This document shows positions 48,390-59,022 of a DNA stretch of 64,000 nucleotides, in pieces. Each line of letters starts with the position of its first letter. Position 1 is the stretch's first letter. The stretch comes from Candidatus Siliceabacter maunaloa (lineage in GTDB: Bacteria; Actinomycetota; Thermoleophilia; Solirubrobacterales; Solirubrobacteraceae), in the NCBI GenBank assembly GCA_024330185.1, contig JANDLV010000004.1, forward strand, positions 62,001 to 126,000. The letters run 5' to 3'. The position numbers were made by a program, and so were the translations under genes. The notes under the pieces were generated by a model, which was not told where the DNA came from, searched no databases, and saw only the letters and a list, made by a program, of their open reading frames with translations.

Positions 48390-49139
48390 GTGGCCCCGTG
48401 GTTGATCCTGCCGACCTACGACGAGGCGACCAACGTCGAGGCCGTAGTGCGCAGCGCTCACGCGGTGCTGCGCGAGGCAGCTCCACAGGGATTCCGGATC
48501 CTCGTTGTCGACGACGCCTCGCCTGACGGCACGGGCGCGGTCGCCGACGGGCTCGCGGACGAGGTGGCCGAGGTTCACGTGCTGCACCGCACGGGCCGCC
48601 GCGGCCTGGGAGGCGCCTACCGGGCAGGGTTCGCCCGCGCGCTGGAGGGCGGCGCGACGCACGTCTTCGAGATGGACGCCGACGGCTCCCACGACCCTGC
48701 CGACCTGGCGGCGCTGCTGGCGGCCACGGGCGCGGGGGCCGACCTCGCGCTGGGCTCGCGCTACGTGCCCGGCGGCGGCGTCACCGACTGGGGCGCAGGC
48801 CGGCGCCTGGTCAGCCGGGGCGGCTGCCTCTACGCGCAGCTCGTGCTGCGCGTACGCGTGCGCGATCTGACCGGCGGCTTCAAGTGCTTCCGCCGCGAGG
48901 TGCTGGAGGCCATCGACCTGCCCAGCGCGCGCTCGCGCGGCTACGCCTTCCAGGTGGAGCTGACCTGGCGCGCGCTGCGCGCCGGCTTCCGCGTGGCCGA
49001 GGTCCCGATCACCTTCCGCGAGCGACGCGCCGGGCGGTCCAAGATGTCGTGGCGCATCGCGCTGGAGGCGGTGTGGCTGGTGCCCGGCCTGCGTCTCACG
49101 CGGCCCCGGCTCAAGGAGGCCCGTGGCGGGCGCCGATAG
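48390..49139 (+). CDS. Polyprenol-phosphate mannosyltransferase-like GT2 glycosyltransferase
   Basis: A 249-residue GT-A enzyme: 'LILPTYDEATNVEAVV' opening, 'ILVVDDASPDGTGAVAD' with nucleotide-binding aspartates, 'FEMDADGSHDPADL' (D-x-D metal site), 'ALGSRYVPGGGVTDWG', 'VRDLTGGFKCFRREVLE' and 'ITFRERRAGRSKMSW'. This is the signature set of dolichol/polyprenol monophosphomannose synthases, which make the lipid-linked mannose used outside the membrane. There is no C-terminal membrane domain, as in the single-domain actinobacterial type. The sugar donor (GDP-mannose) is inferred from the family. Start GTG 48390. Confidence 0.9.
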   Translation: MAPWLILPTYDEATNVEAVVRSAHAVLREAAPQGFRILVVDDASPDGTGAVADGLADEVAEVHVLHRTGRRGLGGAYRAGFARALEGGATHVFEMDADGSHDPADLAALLAATGAGADLALGSRYVPGGGVTDWGAGRRLVSRGGCLYAQLVLRVRVRDLTGGFKCFRREVLEAIDLPSARSRGYAFQVELTWRALRAGFRVAEVPITFRERRAGRSKMSWRIALEAVWLVPGLRLTRPRLKEARGGRR

Positions 49140-49185
49140 AGGTCGAGGTGGCGGTCGCCGCCACCCCTCCCCTGATGCCTCGCGC

Positions 49186-49854
49186 ATGAACGACACACGT
49201 GCCGTCCTCCTGGCCTGGAACGCCGCGCCCGGGCCCATCCTGCGCGCGTGGATGCCGCTCGCCTTCGCCGTCGCCGCGGCGCTGCTGACCGGAACCTGGC
49301 TCGTCGCGCTGGCCACGATGCCCGACCCCACGCCGCTGGGCTTTCCCGGGCTGGGGCGCACGCCGGCCGACGCGACGGCGATCGGCTACATCCTGGTGGG
49401 CAACGGCCTGGTGCTCGCGCTGCACGCCCTGGCCTGCGTGGCCGGCTACCTGGCGGGCCGCTCGCTGCCCGAGGAGGCCCAGCGCTACAGCGGCCTCATG
49501 CGCGTGATCCACGACAAGGCCGGCCCGCTGGCCATGGCCTTCGTGACCGCCGCGACGATCTTCTCGCTGGTCACCCAGGCCTACGAGCTGGGCGGCTCGG
49601 CCTCCACGCTGGCTGACCAGCTCGGCGTCACGCCGGGCGTTCTGATGCTCGGCCTGCTGCCCCACGCGCTGCCCGAGCTCGTTGCGCTCTTCCTGCCCCT
49701 GGCGGCCTGGGTGGTAGCCGCCCGGCGGGACCGCTGGCACGAGCTGCTGGCCGCAACGGCGGTGACCGTCGCCCTCGCGATCCCCGTGCTGGTGCTCACG
49801 GCGCTGATCGAGGTGCACGTGACGCCGGAGGTCCTGCGGGGGCTGGCCGCCTGA
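49186..49854 (+). CDS. SpoIIM-like integral membrane protein
   Basis: A 222-residue protein with five or six hydrophobic segments. The order of a helix pair, '[20 protein letters not shown]', '[20 protein letters not shown]' and a last long helix ending '[13 protein letters not shown]' resembles the stage II sporulation protein M family (the P-H-x-x-x-E-L segment and the I-E-x-x-V-T-P end). In non-sporulating actinobacteria such proteins are membrane proteins of unknown role. ATG 49186 is chosen; an earlier in-frame GTG would overlap the preceding glycosyltransferase. It is probably co-transcribed with that gene, 46 bases upstream. Confidence 0.6.
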   Translation: MNDTRAVLLAWNAAPGPILRAWMPLAFAVAAALLTGTWLVALATMPDPTPLGFPGLGRTPADATAIGYILVGNGLVLALHALACVAGYLAGRSLPEEAQRYSGLMRVIHDKAGPLAMAFVTAATIFSLVTQAYELGGSASTLADQLGVTPGVLMLGLLPHALPELVALFLPLAAWVVAARRDRWHELLAATAVTVALAIPVLVLTALIEVHVTPEVLRGLAA

Positions 49855-49940
49855 GCGGCGTCGGGACTAACGCCGCACGCCGCACTTCACTTTGTACAGT
49901 GGGTAGGCAGCTCTCGCCCCCCACCCGATCAGGAGAACCC

Positions 49941-50270
49941 ATGGCAGGCACCGTCAAGGACGTCACCGATGCGAGCTTCCAGGCCGAGGTGCTCGAGGCC
50001 GACACGCCGACCCTGGTCGACTTCTGGGCACCGTGGTGCGGCCCGTGCCGCGTCGTGAGCCCGGTGCTCGAGGAGATCGGCGCCGAGCGCTCCGACATGC
50101 AGGTCGTGAAGGTCAACATCGACGAGAACCAGCAGGTGGCCGGCCAGTACGGGGTCATCTCGATCCCGACGATGATCCTCTTCAAGCACGGCCAGCCCGT
50201 GCACAAGATCGTGGGCGCCTACCCCAAGAAGCGCCTCGAGCAGGAGCTCGAGCCCCAGCTCGTGGCCTAG
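49941..50270 (+). CDS. trxA: Thioredoxin
   Basis: A 109-residue cytosolic thioredoxin with the active site '[20 protein letters not shown]', cis-proline '[15 protein letters not shown]' and the usual '[18 protein letters not shown]'. It reduces protein disulfides using electrons from thioredoxin reductase, which is not in this window. ATG 49941 follows AGGAG at 5-base spacing, one of the clearest ribosome-binding sites here. TACAGT at 49895-49900 is a possible -10 box. Its stop codon overlaps that of the convergent alkyltransferase-like gene (CTAG). Confidence 0.95.
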   Translation: MAGTVKDVTDASFQAEVLEADTPTLVDFWAPWCGPCRVVSPVLEEIGAERSDMQVVKVNIDENQQVAGQYGVISIPTMILFKHGQPVHKIVGAYPKKRLEQELEPQLVA

Positions 50271-50593
50271 CCGTCCGTATCACCCGTCGTCGTCGCCTGC
50301 GTCCCGTCCGCGCGCAGGCGCGCGGACTGCGGCGCGCGGCCGTCCTCGAAGACGACGCCCTCGGCCTCTAGACGGCTGCGCACGCCCTCGGGGTCCTTCA
50401 GGGCCGTCGGCGCCACGGTCCCGTTGCTCTTGAGCACGCGATGTGCGTTGGGGTGGGGGTCGCGGATCAGGCGCTGGTTGAGCATGCGGGCGGCGACCGG
50501 CTCGCGGCCGGCGGCCACGGCGACGTCGGCGTAGCTCATCCAGCGTCCCGCGGGGAGCGCGTCCAGCACGGCGCGCAGTCGGTCGGGGTCCAT
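50267..50593 (-). CDS. Alkyltransferase-like (ATL) protein, MGMT fold without the acceptor cysteine
   Basis: A 108-residue protein of the O6-alkylguanine-DNA alkyltransferase superfamily DNA-binding domain: '[17 protein letters not shown]' (helix-turn-helix), '[10 protein letters not shown]' and '[14 protein letters not shown]'. The last segment aligns with the Pro-Cys-His-Arg-Val active site, but the alkyl-acceptor Cys is Ala. ATL proteins lacking Cys bind alkylated guanine and hand it to nucleotide excision repair. ATG 50593 is preceded by GAGGAGG at good spacing. It is convergent with trxA with a 4-base overlap of stop codons. Confidence 0.88.
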   Translation of the reverse strand: MDPDRLRAVLDALPAGRWMSYADVAVAAGREPVAARMLNQRLIRDPHPNAHRVLKSNGTVAPTALKDPEGVRSRLEAEGVVFEDGRAPQSARLRADGTQATTTGDTDG

Positions 50594-50715
50594 CTCGCTC
50601 CTCCTCTGGTCGGTCGATCGGAGGACGACCGTAGATCCGGTTCGCGGCGTCCCGGCCGAATGGCACACAGTTGGTGCAGGCGCGTGCGCGGGCCGTCGCA
50701 TAGCGTGCGCGTCGC

Positions 50716-51597
50716 GTGACGATCGAAGAGCACCGAGCGCTGTGGGAGCCCGTAGGGGTCTACTGCAACACCGCGAGCTACGGGCTGCCCCCGCGACCCG
50801 CGTGGGACGCGCTCCAGGCGGCGCTGGCCGACTGGCACGGCGGCCGGACGAGCTGGGAGGACTGGGGCCACAGCACGGAGGGCGCGCGCGCCGCGTTCGC
50901 GCGCCTGACCGCCGTGAAGGCGGCGCAGGTGGCGGTGGGCTCCACCGTCTCCGAGCTGGTCGGCTCGGTGGTGACCGCGCTCCCGGCAGGCGCCCGGGTG
51001 GTGGTGCCCGACGTCGAGTTCACCTCGGTGCTGTTCCCGCTGTTGGTCCAGGCGCGCCTCGATGTTCGCACCGTGCCGCCCTCACGCCTGGCCGAGGCCA
51101 TTGGCGACGGCGCCGACGTCGCCGCCTTCAGCGCCGTGCAGATGAGCACCGGCGAGGCGCGGGGCAGCGCCATGCTCGCCGTGTCAGAGCGCCTGCTGGA
51201 GCACGCGGTCCCCCACAACGCCGGCTGGTACGCGGGCGAGGACGTACACGCCAGCCTCTTCGGGCCGCCGCTGCGCCTGGCCTCCAGCGCGCGGCGCCTC
51301 GACCTCTCCCCGGCCTGGTTCTCCTGGGTGGGCACCCAGCCGGCGCTGGAGCTGATCGAGCGGATCGGCGTCGAGGCGATCCACGCCCACGACGTAGGCC
51401 TGGCCAACCGCTTCCGCGCCGGCCTCGGGCTCGAGCCGGGGAACAGCGCGATCGTGTCCGCCGAGGTGCCCGAGGCCGCGCAGCGACTGGAGCGCGCCGG
51501 AATCGTCGCCGCGCTGCGCGGCGGGCGTCTGCGCACCTCGTGGCACGTCTACAACGACGAGGCGGACGTCGACCGCGTGCTCGAGGCGCTGGCCTGA
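50716..51597 (+). CDS. Class V aminotransferase-family protein with the PLP-lysine segment missing
   Basis: A 293-residue protein. N-terminal part: 'YCNTASYGLPPRPAWDALQA', 'QVAVGSTVSELVGSVV', 'VVVPDVEFTSVLFPL'. C-terminal part: 'HNAGWYAGEDVHASLFGPPL', 'LDLSPAWFSWVGTQPALELI', 'LRTSWHVYNDEADVDRVL'. These match class V aminotransferase/kynureninase-like proteins of about 350 residues. Between 'FSAVQMSTGEA' and 'RGSAMLAVSERLLEHAV', near 51,155, relatives have about 50-60 residues containing the Asp that pairs with the PLP ring nitrogen and the Schiff-base Lys. That segment is absent with the frame intact. The protein is therefore unlikely to be a working PLP enzyme unless this is an assembly deletion. 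Start GTG; TAGCGT lies 9 bases upstream. Confidence 0.82.
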   Translation: MTIEEHRALWEPVGVYCNTASYGLPPRPAWDALQAALADWHGGRTSWEDWGHSTEGARAAFARLTAVKAAQVAVGSTVSELVGSVVTALPAGARVVVPDVEFTSVLFPLLVQARLDVRTVPPSRLAEAIGDGADVAAFSAVQMSTGEARGSAMLAVSERLLEHAVPHNAGWYAGEDVHASLFGPPLRLASSARRLDLSPAWFSWVGTQPALELIERIGVEAIHAHDVGLANRFRAGLGLEPGNSAIVSAEVPEAAQRLERAGIVAALRGGRLRTSWHVYNDEADVDRVLEALA

Positions 51598-51609
51598 GCG
51601 ACGGCGTCG

Positions 51610-54708
<3,099 letters not shown>

Positions 54709-54718
54709 GGGGACGGCG

Positions 54719-54724
54719 ATTCTA
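54719..54724 (-). promoter_or_regulatory. Candidate -10 box (TAGAAT) of ileS
   Basis: A minus-strand TAGAAT, close to the TATAAT consensus, lies 10 bases before the GTG start with no Shine-Dalgarno between, consistent with a leaderless or nearly leaderless mRNA. Confidence 0.4.
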
Positions 54725-54845
54725 GGCCGCCCTCCGGTCCCGCGCAGGAGGCCGTCCTGCCCTGGTGTTGCTATACGACAGTCAGGCAGGACGGCTCGCG
54801 TGCAGCCGGCGCGCGACCTTCGCCCGCCCGGCCCGTTGCAGGGAC

Positions 54846-56135
54846 ATGCGCCCGTTCCGTCTCCGCACCGCCACAATCGCCGGCCTCGTCCTCCTCGCCG
54901 CTCCCGCAGCGGCGCCCGCCGCACAGCCCTGGGAGCGCCCCGAGACGGTGAGCCGGGTCCCTGGGCTCCCATCCGCCGCCATCGGCGCAGATGGCATGAC
55001 CGTCGTGGCCTGGACGGGGCGCTCGGCCGGCGGCGCCGGCGCGTACGGCGCGCGGCGCACGGCAGCGCGCGGGTTCGGCGAGCCCTTCGGGCTGCGCAAG
55101 CAGCGCGCCTCGGTCGACGACGCGGCGGTGCAGATCAGCGCCGACGGCGACGCGATCATCGCCTACCGGCGGCTGGTGGAGCGCAACCACCGCATCGAGA
55201 GTCGGACGGTGCGCCGCAGCGGCTCGCGCACCCCCGCCGTGACCCTCAGTGGCCCCGGCAGCTCGGCCTATGACCCCACCTTCCCCCCCGTGGCCGCCGG
55301 CACCCTGCCCCCCGACCCCGTGCTGACCTGGTGGCGGCGGGAGCCCGATCGCGTGCAGGTCTCCCAGGCGGTCGGCGGGCGCCTGTTCGTCTCGCGCAAC
55401 CACACGGTCGCCGGGGGACAGCGAGCCGAATACGCACAGCTACCCGACGGCACCCTGCTCGCGGCGAGCGCCACGTCGACCGCGGCGCTCCTCGCGGCCC
55501 GCCTGCCCGGCGGCGACTTCGGCGAGGCCGTCACCATCGCCTCGGGCCCCGGACCGTTCAAGATCGCCGACGTGGCGGTGGGCCCCGACGGCGCCGTGGC
55601 GGTGGCCTGGCGCGAGTTCGACGGGAGCACCTATCGCCTGCGGGCCGCCGTCGCGCCTCCCGGCGGCGGCTTCGCCCAGTCACAGACGCTGTCCTCGGCC
55701 GACGAGCGCGCGGTCACGGCGCAGGTGGCGATCACCGCCGACGGCGCGGTGCGGGTTGCTTACCTGGCTGCACGGCCGGGCAACGACAACGCCACCAGCT
55801 CGGGACGCCTGAAGCTGGTCACCCTCGGCGACGAGGACCCGCCGGCCGTCGTCACCGCGGGCAGTCAGACGGCGCGTAACTTCGAGCTGGCGTCCGATGG
55901 CCGCGGCGGGTTGACCGTGGCGTGGCACGGGACCGAAGGGGGCTTCAGCAGCGGCGCCGTCTTCGCGAGCGCGGTCACGCCCAGCGGCCGGCTCGGCGTC
56001 CGCCACCTCCTGACCGCGCCGGGCGAGACCGGCTACGGGCTCACGCTCGCGGCCGGGCCCCGCGGCGACGCCCTCGTAGCCTGGGTGGTGGGCGACGAGC
56101 GGATGCGCGCCGCGTACCGCCCGCCGAGTGGCTGA
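54846..56135 (+). CDS. Secreted protein with six propeller-like repeats
   Basis: A 429-residue protein with signal peptide 'RTATIAGLVLLAAPAAAPAA' after 'MRPFRL'. The mature part contains at least six degenerate repeats spaced about 50-70 residues, each with a 'DGxxxVAW'-type strand: 'IGADGMTVVAWTG', 'ISADGDAIIAYRR', 'VGPDGAVAVAWRE', 'ITADGAVRVAYLA', 'SDGRGGLTVAWHG', 'AGPRGDALVAWVV'. This pattern suggests a beta-propeller or similar closed beta structure outside the membrane. No catalytic motif is recognised. ATG 54846 starts the signal peptide; the gene is divergent from ileS. Confidence 0.75.
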   Translation: MRPFRLRTATIAGLVLLAAPAAAPAAQPWERPETVSRVPGLPSAAIGADGMTVVAWTGRSAGGAGAYGARRTAARGFGEPFGLRKQRASVDDAAVQISADGDAIIAYRRLVERNHRIESRTVRRSGSRTPAVTLSGPGSSAYDPTFPPVAAGTLPPDPVLTWWRREPDRVQVSQAVGGRLFVSRNHTVAGGQRAEYAQLPDGTLLAASATSTAALLAARLPGGDFGEAVTIASGPGPFKIADVAVGPDGAVAVAWREFDGSTYRLRAAVAPPGGGFAQSQTLSSADERAVTAQVAITADGAVRVAYLAARPGNDNATSSGRLKLVTLGDEDPPAVVTAGSQTARNFELASDGRGGLTVAWHGTEGGFSSGAVFASAVTPSGRLGVRHLLTAPGETGYGLTLAAGPRGDALVAWVVGDERMRAAYRPPSG

Positions 56136-56191
56136 AAGCCCTCGGGCCGGCCGGCCGCCTACCCGGACGGCGCCCGTGGGAACATGGACGC

Positions 56192-56959
56192 GTGGGGCGC
56201 CTCGACGAGCTCGACCTCTCGCTCAAGCTCAAGCGCAAGGAGCAGGACCGCCGGCTGGCGGCCGGCGGCGACCGCCTGACCCAGTTGCGCCTGACCTGCG
56301 CCGGCCTGATCGGCAGCCGGGAGCTCGGGCCGCCCCTGTGCGTGGTGCTCGAGGGCTGGGACGCCGGCGGCAAGGGCGGGGCCATCAAGCGGCTGCTCGG
56401 TCCCCTCGACCCGCGCCACGCCCGCGTGCGCTCCTACTCGGCCCCCACCCACGACGAGAAGCGCCACCACTTCCTGTGGCGCTTCTGGGAGAACCTCCCC
56501 GGCTGGGGCGGCATGGCCGTCTACGACCGCTCGTGGTACGGGCGCGTGCTGGTCGAGCGCGTGGAGGGCTTCGCGACACCGGAGCAGTGGGGCCGGGCCT
56601 ACGGTGAGATCCGCGCCTTCGAGGGCACCCTCGTGGACGAGGGCATGGTGCTGGTCAAGCTCTTCCTGCACATCTCCTCACAGGAGCAGCTCGAGCGCTT
56701 CGAGCGCCGCGCGAACGACCCGCTCAAGGCCTGGAAGCTCACCGACGAGGACTGGCGCAACCGCGAACGGCGTGACGAGTACGTCGCCGCCATCGAGGAC
56801 ATGGTGCAGCGCACCGACGAGCCGGCGGCCCCCTGGCACCTGGTCGAGGGCGACTCCAAGCGCTATGCGCGCGTGAAGGTGCTGGAGACGGTGATCGCGG
56901 CGCTGGAGGAGGGCATGACGCGCCACGGCCTCGCGGTGCCCGAGTCGGTCGAAGGGTGA
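56192..56959 (+). CDS. ppk2: Polyphosphate kinase 2 family protein
   Basis: A 255-residue PPK2 family enzyme, which transfers phosphate between polyphosphate and nucleotides. Walker A is 'EGWDAGGKGGAIKRLLG', the lid/Walker B segment is 'GGMAVYDRSWYGRVLVERVEG', and 'PTHDEKRHHFLWRFWENLP', 'LFLHISSQEQLERFERR' and 'WKLTDEDWRNRERRDEY' are all standard. GTG 56192 begins the conserved 'LDELDLSLKLKRKEQDRRL'. The subclass (AMP-, ADP- or GDP-phosphorylating) cannot be decided by eye. The following lipoprotein frame starts almost at its stop codon. Confidence 0.92.
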   Translation: MGRLDELDLSLKLKRKEQDRRLAAGGDRLTQLRLTCAGLIGSRELGPPLCVVLEGWDAGGKGGAIKRLLGPLDPRHARVRSYSAPTHDEKRHHFLWRFWENLPGWGGMAVYDRSWYGRVLVERVEGFATPEQWGRAYGEIRAFEGTLVDEGMVLVKLFLHISSQEQLERFERRANDPLKAWKLTDEDWRNRERRDEYVAAIEDMVQRTDEPAAPWHLVEGDSKRYARVKVLETVIAALEEGMTRHGLAVPESVEG

Positions 56960-56962
56960 GGT

Positions 56963-57421
56963 CTGGGCCCGCGGCGCGCACCGGCCGTCCTCGCCGCCCT
57001 CGCGTTGGGCGGCTGCACGGCGGGTGACGACCTGCCGTTGCCCGCCGCCTGCCTGCAGGGGGAGGAGGCGCTGGAGGAGGCGCTGGCCGGGGCACCCGAC
57101 CCGGTACGCCTTCCCGGCGGCACCCCGGTCTCCACGTGCGTGGAGCTGGCCTCGAGCACGGCTGACCTGCAGAACGTGGGCGTCCTGGTGGTGGGCGTGG
57201 CCGAGGACCTGGAGGAGAAGGCGGCCGACGGCGACGAGGCCGCGGCGACACGGCTGGGCTACCTGGTCGGCGCGGTGCAGCGGGGCGCGGAGCGCACCAA
57301 CGGGACGCAGCTCGAGCTGGCCTTCCGACTCTCGCGCGTCGCGGGTGCGCTGGGCGATCCGTCGCCGGCGATCACCGGCGCGTTGAACGACGGCATCGCT
57401 GCGGGCGAGGAGACTGGGTAA
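56963..57421 (+). CDS. Small lipoprotein, probable CTG start
   Basis: A frame of about 152 residues. A TTG at 57005 would start at 'MGGCTAGDD' and lose any signal. Reading the open frame back to CTG 56963 gives 'GPRRAPAVLAALALGGC', a basic n-region, hydrophobic core and lipobox Cys, preceded by an AAGGGTGAGG ribosome-binding site overlapping the ppk2 stop. No ATG, GTG or TTG exists between the ppk2 TGA and 57005 in this frame. The mature part is helical, with 'CLQGEEALEEALAG' and a second Cys in 'STCVELASS'. Function unknown. Confidence 0.6.
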   Translation: MGPRRAPAVLAALALGGCTAGDDLPLPAACLQGEEALEEALAGAPDPVRLPGGTPVSTCVELASSTADLQNVGVLVVGVAEDLEEKAADGDEAAATRLGYLVGAVQRGAERTNGTQLELAFRLSRVAGALGDPSPAITGALNDGIAAGEETG

Positions 57422-57436
57422 GACTGGTCCCGCACG

Positions 57437-58282
57437 ATGCGTCTCCGCCTCTTCCACGCTCGGGACGGAGCCCGGGTCGCCTACCGCGAGGCGGGCACCG
57501 GGCCTCCCCTCGTCCTCCTGCACTCCGCGCGGCTGTCCCACCGCGAGTTCGAGCCCGTCGTCACCGAGCTGGCCGACCGCTTCCGTCTGCTGCTGCCCGA
57601 CCTGCCCCTGCACGGCGATTCCGAGGACCGCCCCCACCATCCCTACACGCTGGACTGGCTGGCCGACGTGGTCAGCGACTTCGCCTGGGACGCGGGCGGC
57701 CGCCGGGTGCTGGTGGCCGGGCACGGCGAGGGGGCCGAGATCGCGCTGCACGCGGTGGCCACCGGGCGCCTGCGCCCCCACAAGCTCGTGCTCATGCCCA
57801 CGCGGCTGCACCGTCCGGCCACCAAGGAGCGCCTGGGTCCGGGCTGGCGGGCCGGGGCGGGCCTCGCCGCCGTGCCGGGCCTGGACCGCGTCACGGCGCT
57901 GGGCGCCCGCCTGGCCTTCCGCCCCGAGCACGGGATGGCGCTGACCGCGCGCAACAACCCGGCGGCACGCGACCTCGTGCGTCACGCGCTGGCCGACGTG
58001 GGGCGCAACTCGAGCCTCGCGCGCTCCTGGGCGCGCTTCGCCCGCCGCTGGCCCGCCGGTCAGCAGCGCCACCTGCTCGAGGCCTACCCGACCCTCGACG
58101 TACCCGTCCTGCTGCTGTGGGCCGACCAGGACCGCTACCACCCGCTGGCCACCGCCGAGGAGGCCCTGGACCTACTCCCCGACGCCCAGCTCCGCGTGCT
58201 CCAGAGCACCGGCTTCCTGCTGGCCTACGACGACCCCGTCGGCGTCGCGCGGGAGCTCAAGGCGTTCTGCCTGAAGGCATGA
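57437..58282 (+). CDS. Alpha/beta-hydrolase-fold protein lacking nucleophile and catalytic histidine
   Basis: A 281-residue protein with the alpha/beta-hydrolase layout: 'YREAGTGPPLVLLHSARLS' (oxyanion region), 'FRLLLPDLPLHGDSEDRP', nucleophile-elbow region 'VLVAGHGEGAEIALHAVA', cap helices, 'VPVLLLWADQDRYHPLATA' (acid loop) and 'LRVLQSTGFLLAYDDPVGVA'. In active relatives the elbow is G-x-S-x-G; here the Ser position is Gly (G-H-G-E-G). The expected catalytic His in the last loop (G-H) is Phe. The fold should be intact but classical hydrolase catalysis is unlikely. ATG 57437. It may be co-transcribed with the lipoprotein gene 15 bases upstream. Confidence 0.85.
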   Translation: MRLRLFHARDGARVAYREAGTGPPLVLLHSARLSHREFEPVVTELADRFRLLLPDLPLHGDSEDRPHHPYTLDWLADVVSDFAWDAGGRRVLVAGHGEGAEIALHAVATGRLRPHKLVLMPTRLHRPATKERLGPGWRAGAGLAAVPGLDRVTALGARLAFRPEHGMALTARNNPAARDLVRHALADVGRNSSLARSWARFARRWPAGQQRHLLEAYPTLDVPVLLLWADQDRYHPLATAEEALDLLPDAQLRVLQSTGFLLAYDDPVGVARELKAFCLKA

Positions 58283-58294
58283 GGCGCTGGGCGT

Positions 58295-58672
58295 TCACAC
58301 TTCCTCGAGGCGTGCGCCGACTGCGCGCGCGCGAAGGAGGTCCGCGAGGTCATCCGCGTCGCTGGTCAGCACGGTGTCGCCCGGCTCGACCAGCAGGGCG
58401 AGGTGGGCGTCGACGACATCCGCGGACGCGGTCCTTGCAAGCAGCTCACCGACCCGGCGACCAGCGGCGGGATTCAGCGAGGCGGTCTCGGTCCAGGCGA
58501 GCAGGCGGGCGAGGTTGGCCTGGCGCGCACCGTCGCGCCAGACCTGCGCGACGACGGCGCTGCTGGTGCGCACCGGCAGCCCTCGGCGGCGGGTCACGAG
58601 CAGGATCGCTTGAACTCGCGGGTTGGACCGGTCGACCGCGATCAGGCCGCCCGCGTCGAGGACGAGGGCCAC
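58295..58672 (-). CDS. PIN-domain toxin (VapC-like)
   Basis: A 125-residue PIN-domain ribonuclease: 'ALVLDAGGLIAVDRSN' carries the first catalytic Asp, 'RTSSAVVAQVWRDGARQANL' is the second motif (Gln where many VapC have Glu), and 'ASADVVDAHLALL' and 'TVLTSDADDLADLL' contribute the remaining acidic residues. VapC toxins cleave RNA and are held inactive by the antitoxin. GTG 58672 follows the TGA of the antitoxin gene by one base, so the pair is co-translated. Confidence 0.85.
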   Translation of the reverse strand: MALVLDAGGLIAVDRSNPRVQAILLVTRRRGLPVRTSSAVVAQVWRDGARQANLARLLAWTETASLNPAAGRRVGELLARTASADVVDAHLALLVEPGDTVLTSDADDLADLLRARAVGARLEEV

Positions 58673-58673
58673 G

Positions 58674-58925
58674 TCAGCCGTCGCCGCGCCATCCGTCGTC
58701 CTCGATGCCCAGCGCGCGGTAGGCCCATTGGAAGTCCTCCTCGCTGGGCGGGCCGTCCTCATCCTGCCACGCTTGCAGCGCCCGCCCCAGGCCCTCGTTG
58801 CGAACCCTCGCGGCCGCAGCTTCGCTCAGCCAGCCCGAGACGCTGGTTCCAGAACGCGCTGCCTCTTGGCGGACCACCTGGCCGAGCTCCGGGTCCATGG
58901 TCACCGAGAGCCGATCGACCTTCAT
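58674..58925 (-). CDS. Ribbon-helix-helix antitoxin (VapB-like)
   Basis: An 83-residue protein. The N-terminus 'MKVDRLSVTMDPELGQVVRQ' followed by 'AARSGTSVSGWLSEAAAARV' is a ribbon-helix-helix DNA-binding domain. The acidic, Trp-containing tail (from 'WQDEDGPPSEEDFQW') is suited to wrap the PIN toxin. ATG 58925 is used; upstream in-frame starts would extend into the operator. Repression of its own promoter through the palindrome at 58942 is inferred. Confidence 0.85.
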   Translation of the reverse strand: MKVDRLSVTMDPELGQVVRQEAARSGTSVSGWLSEAAAARVRNEGLGRALQAWQDEDGPPSEEDFQWAYRALGIEDDGWRGDG

Positions 58926-58932
58926 GCCGACG

Positions 58933-58955
58933 ACCGTAGCACATACCGCGGTATG
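58933..58955 (-). promoter_or_regulatory. vapBC promoter with 14-bp palindromic operator
   Basis: CATACCGCGGTATG at 58942-58955 is a perfect 14-bp palindrome directly upstream of a minus-strand TACGGT -10 box (58933-58938), which itself lies 7 bases before the antitoxin ATG. A dimeric ribbon-helix-helix protein bound there would block polymerase. A plus-strand TAGCGT at 58983-58988 may serve fumC on the other side. Confidence 0.6.
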
Positions 58956-59022
58956 CATGGCCCGGCCGCCAACCGACGACGATAGCGTTCAGCGCCCGGA
59001 CGCGAACGAGAGGCCAGCCCCG

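Noticed and set aside
56957-56959. TGA of ppk2 as a selenocysteine codon joining it to the downstream in-frame lipoprotein frame
   Set aside because: The downstream frame begins with its own ribosome-binding site and a lipoprotein signal peptide, PPK2 is complete at the TGA, and no SECIS-like hairpin is apparent.
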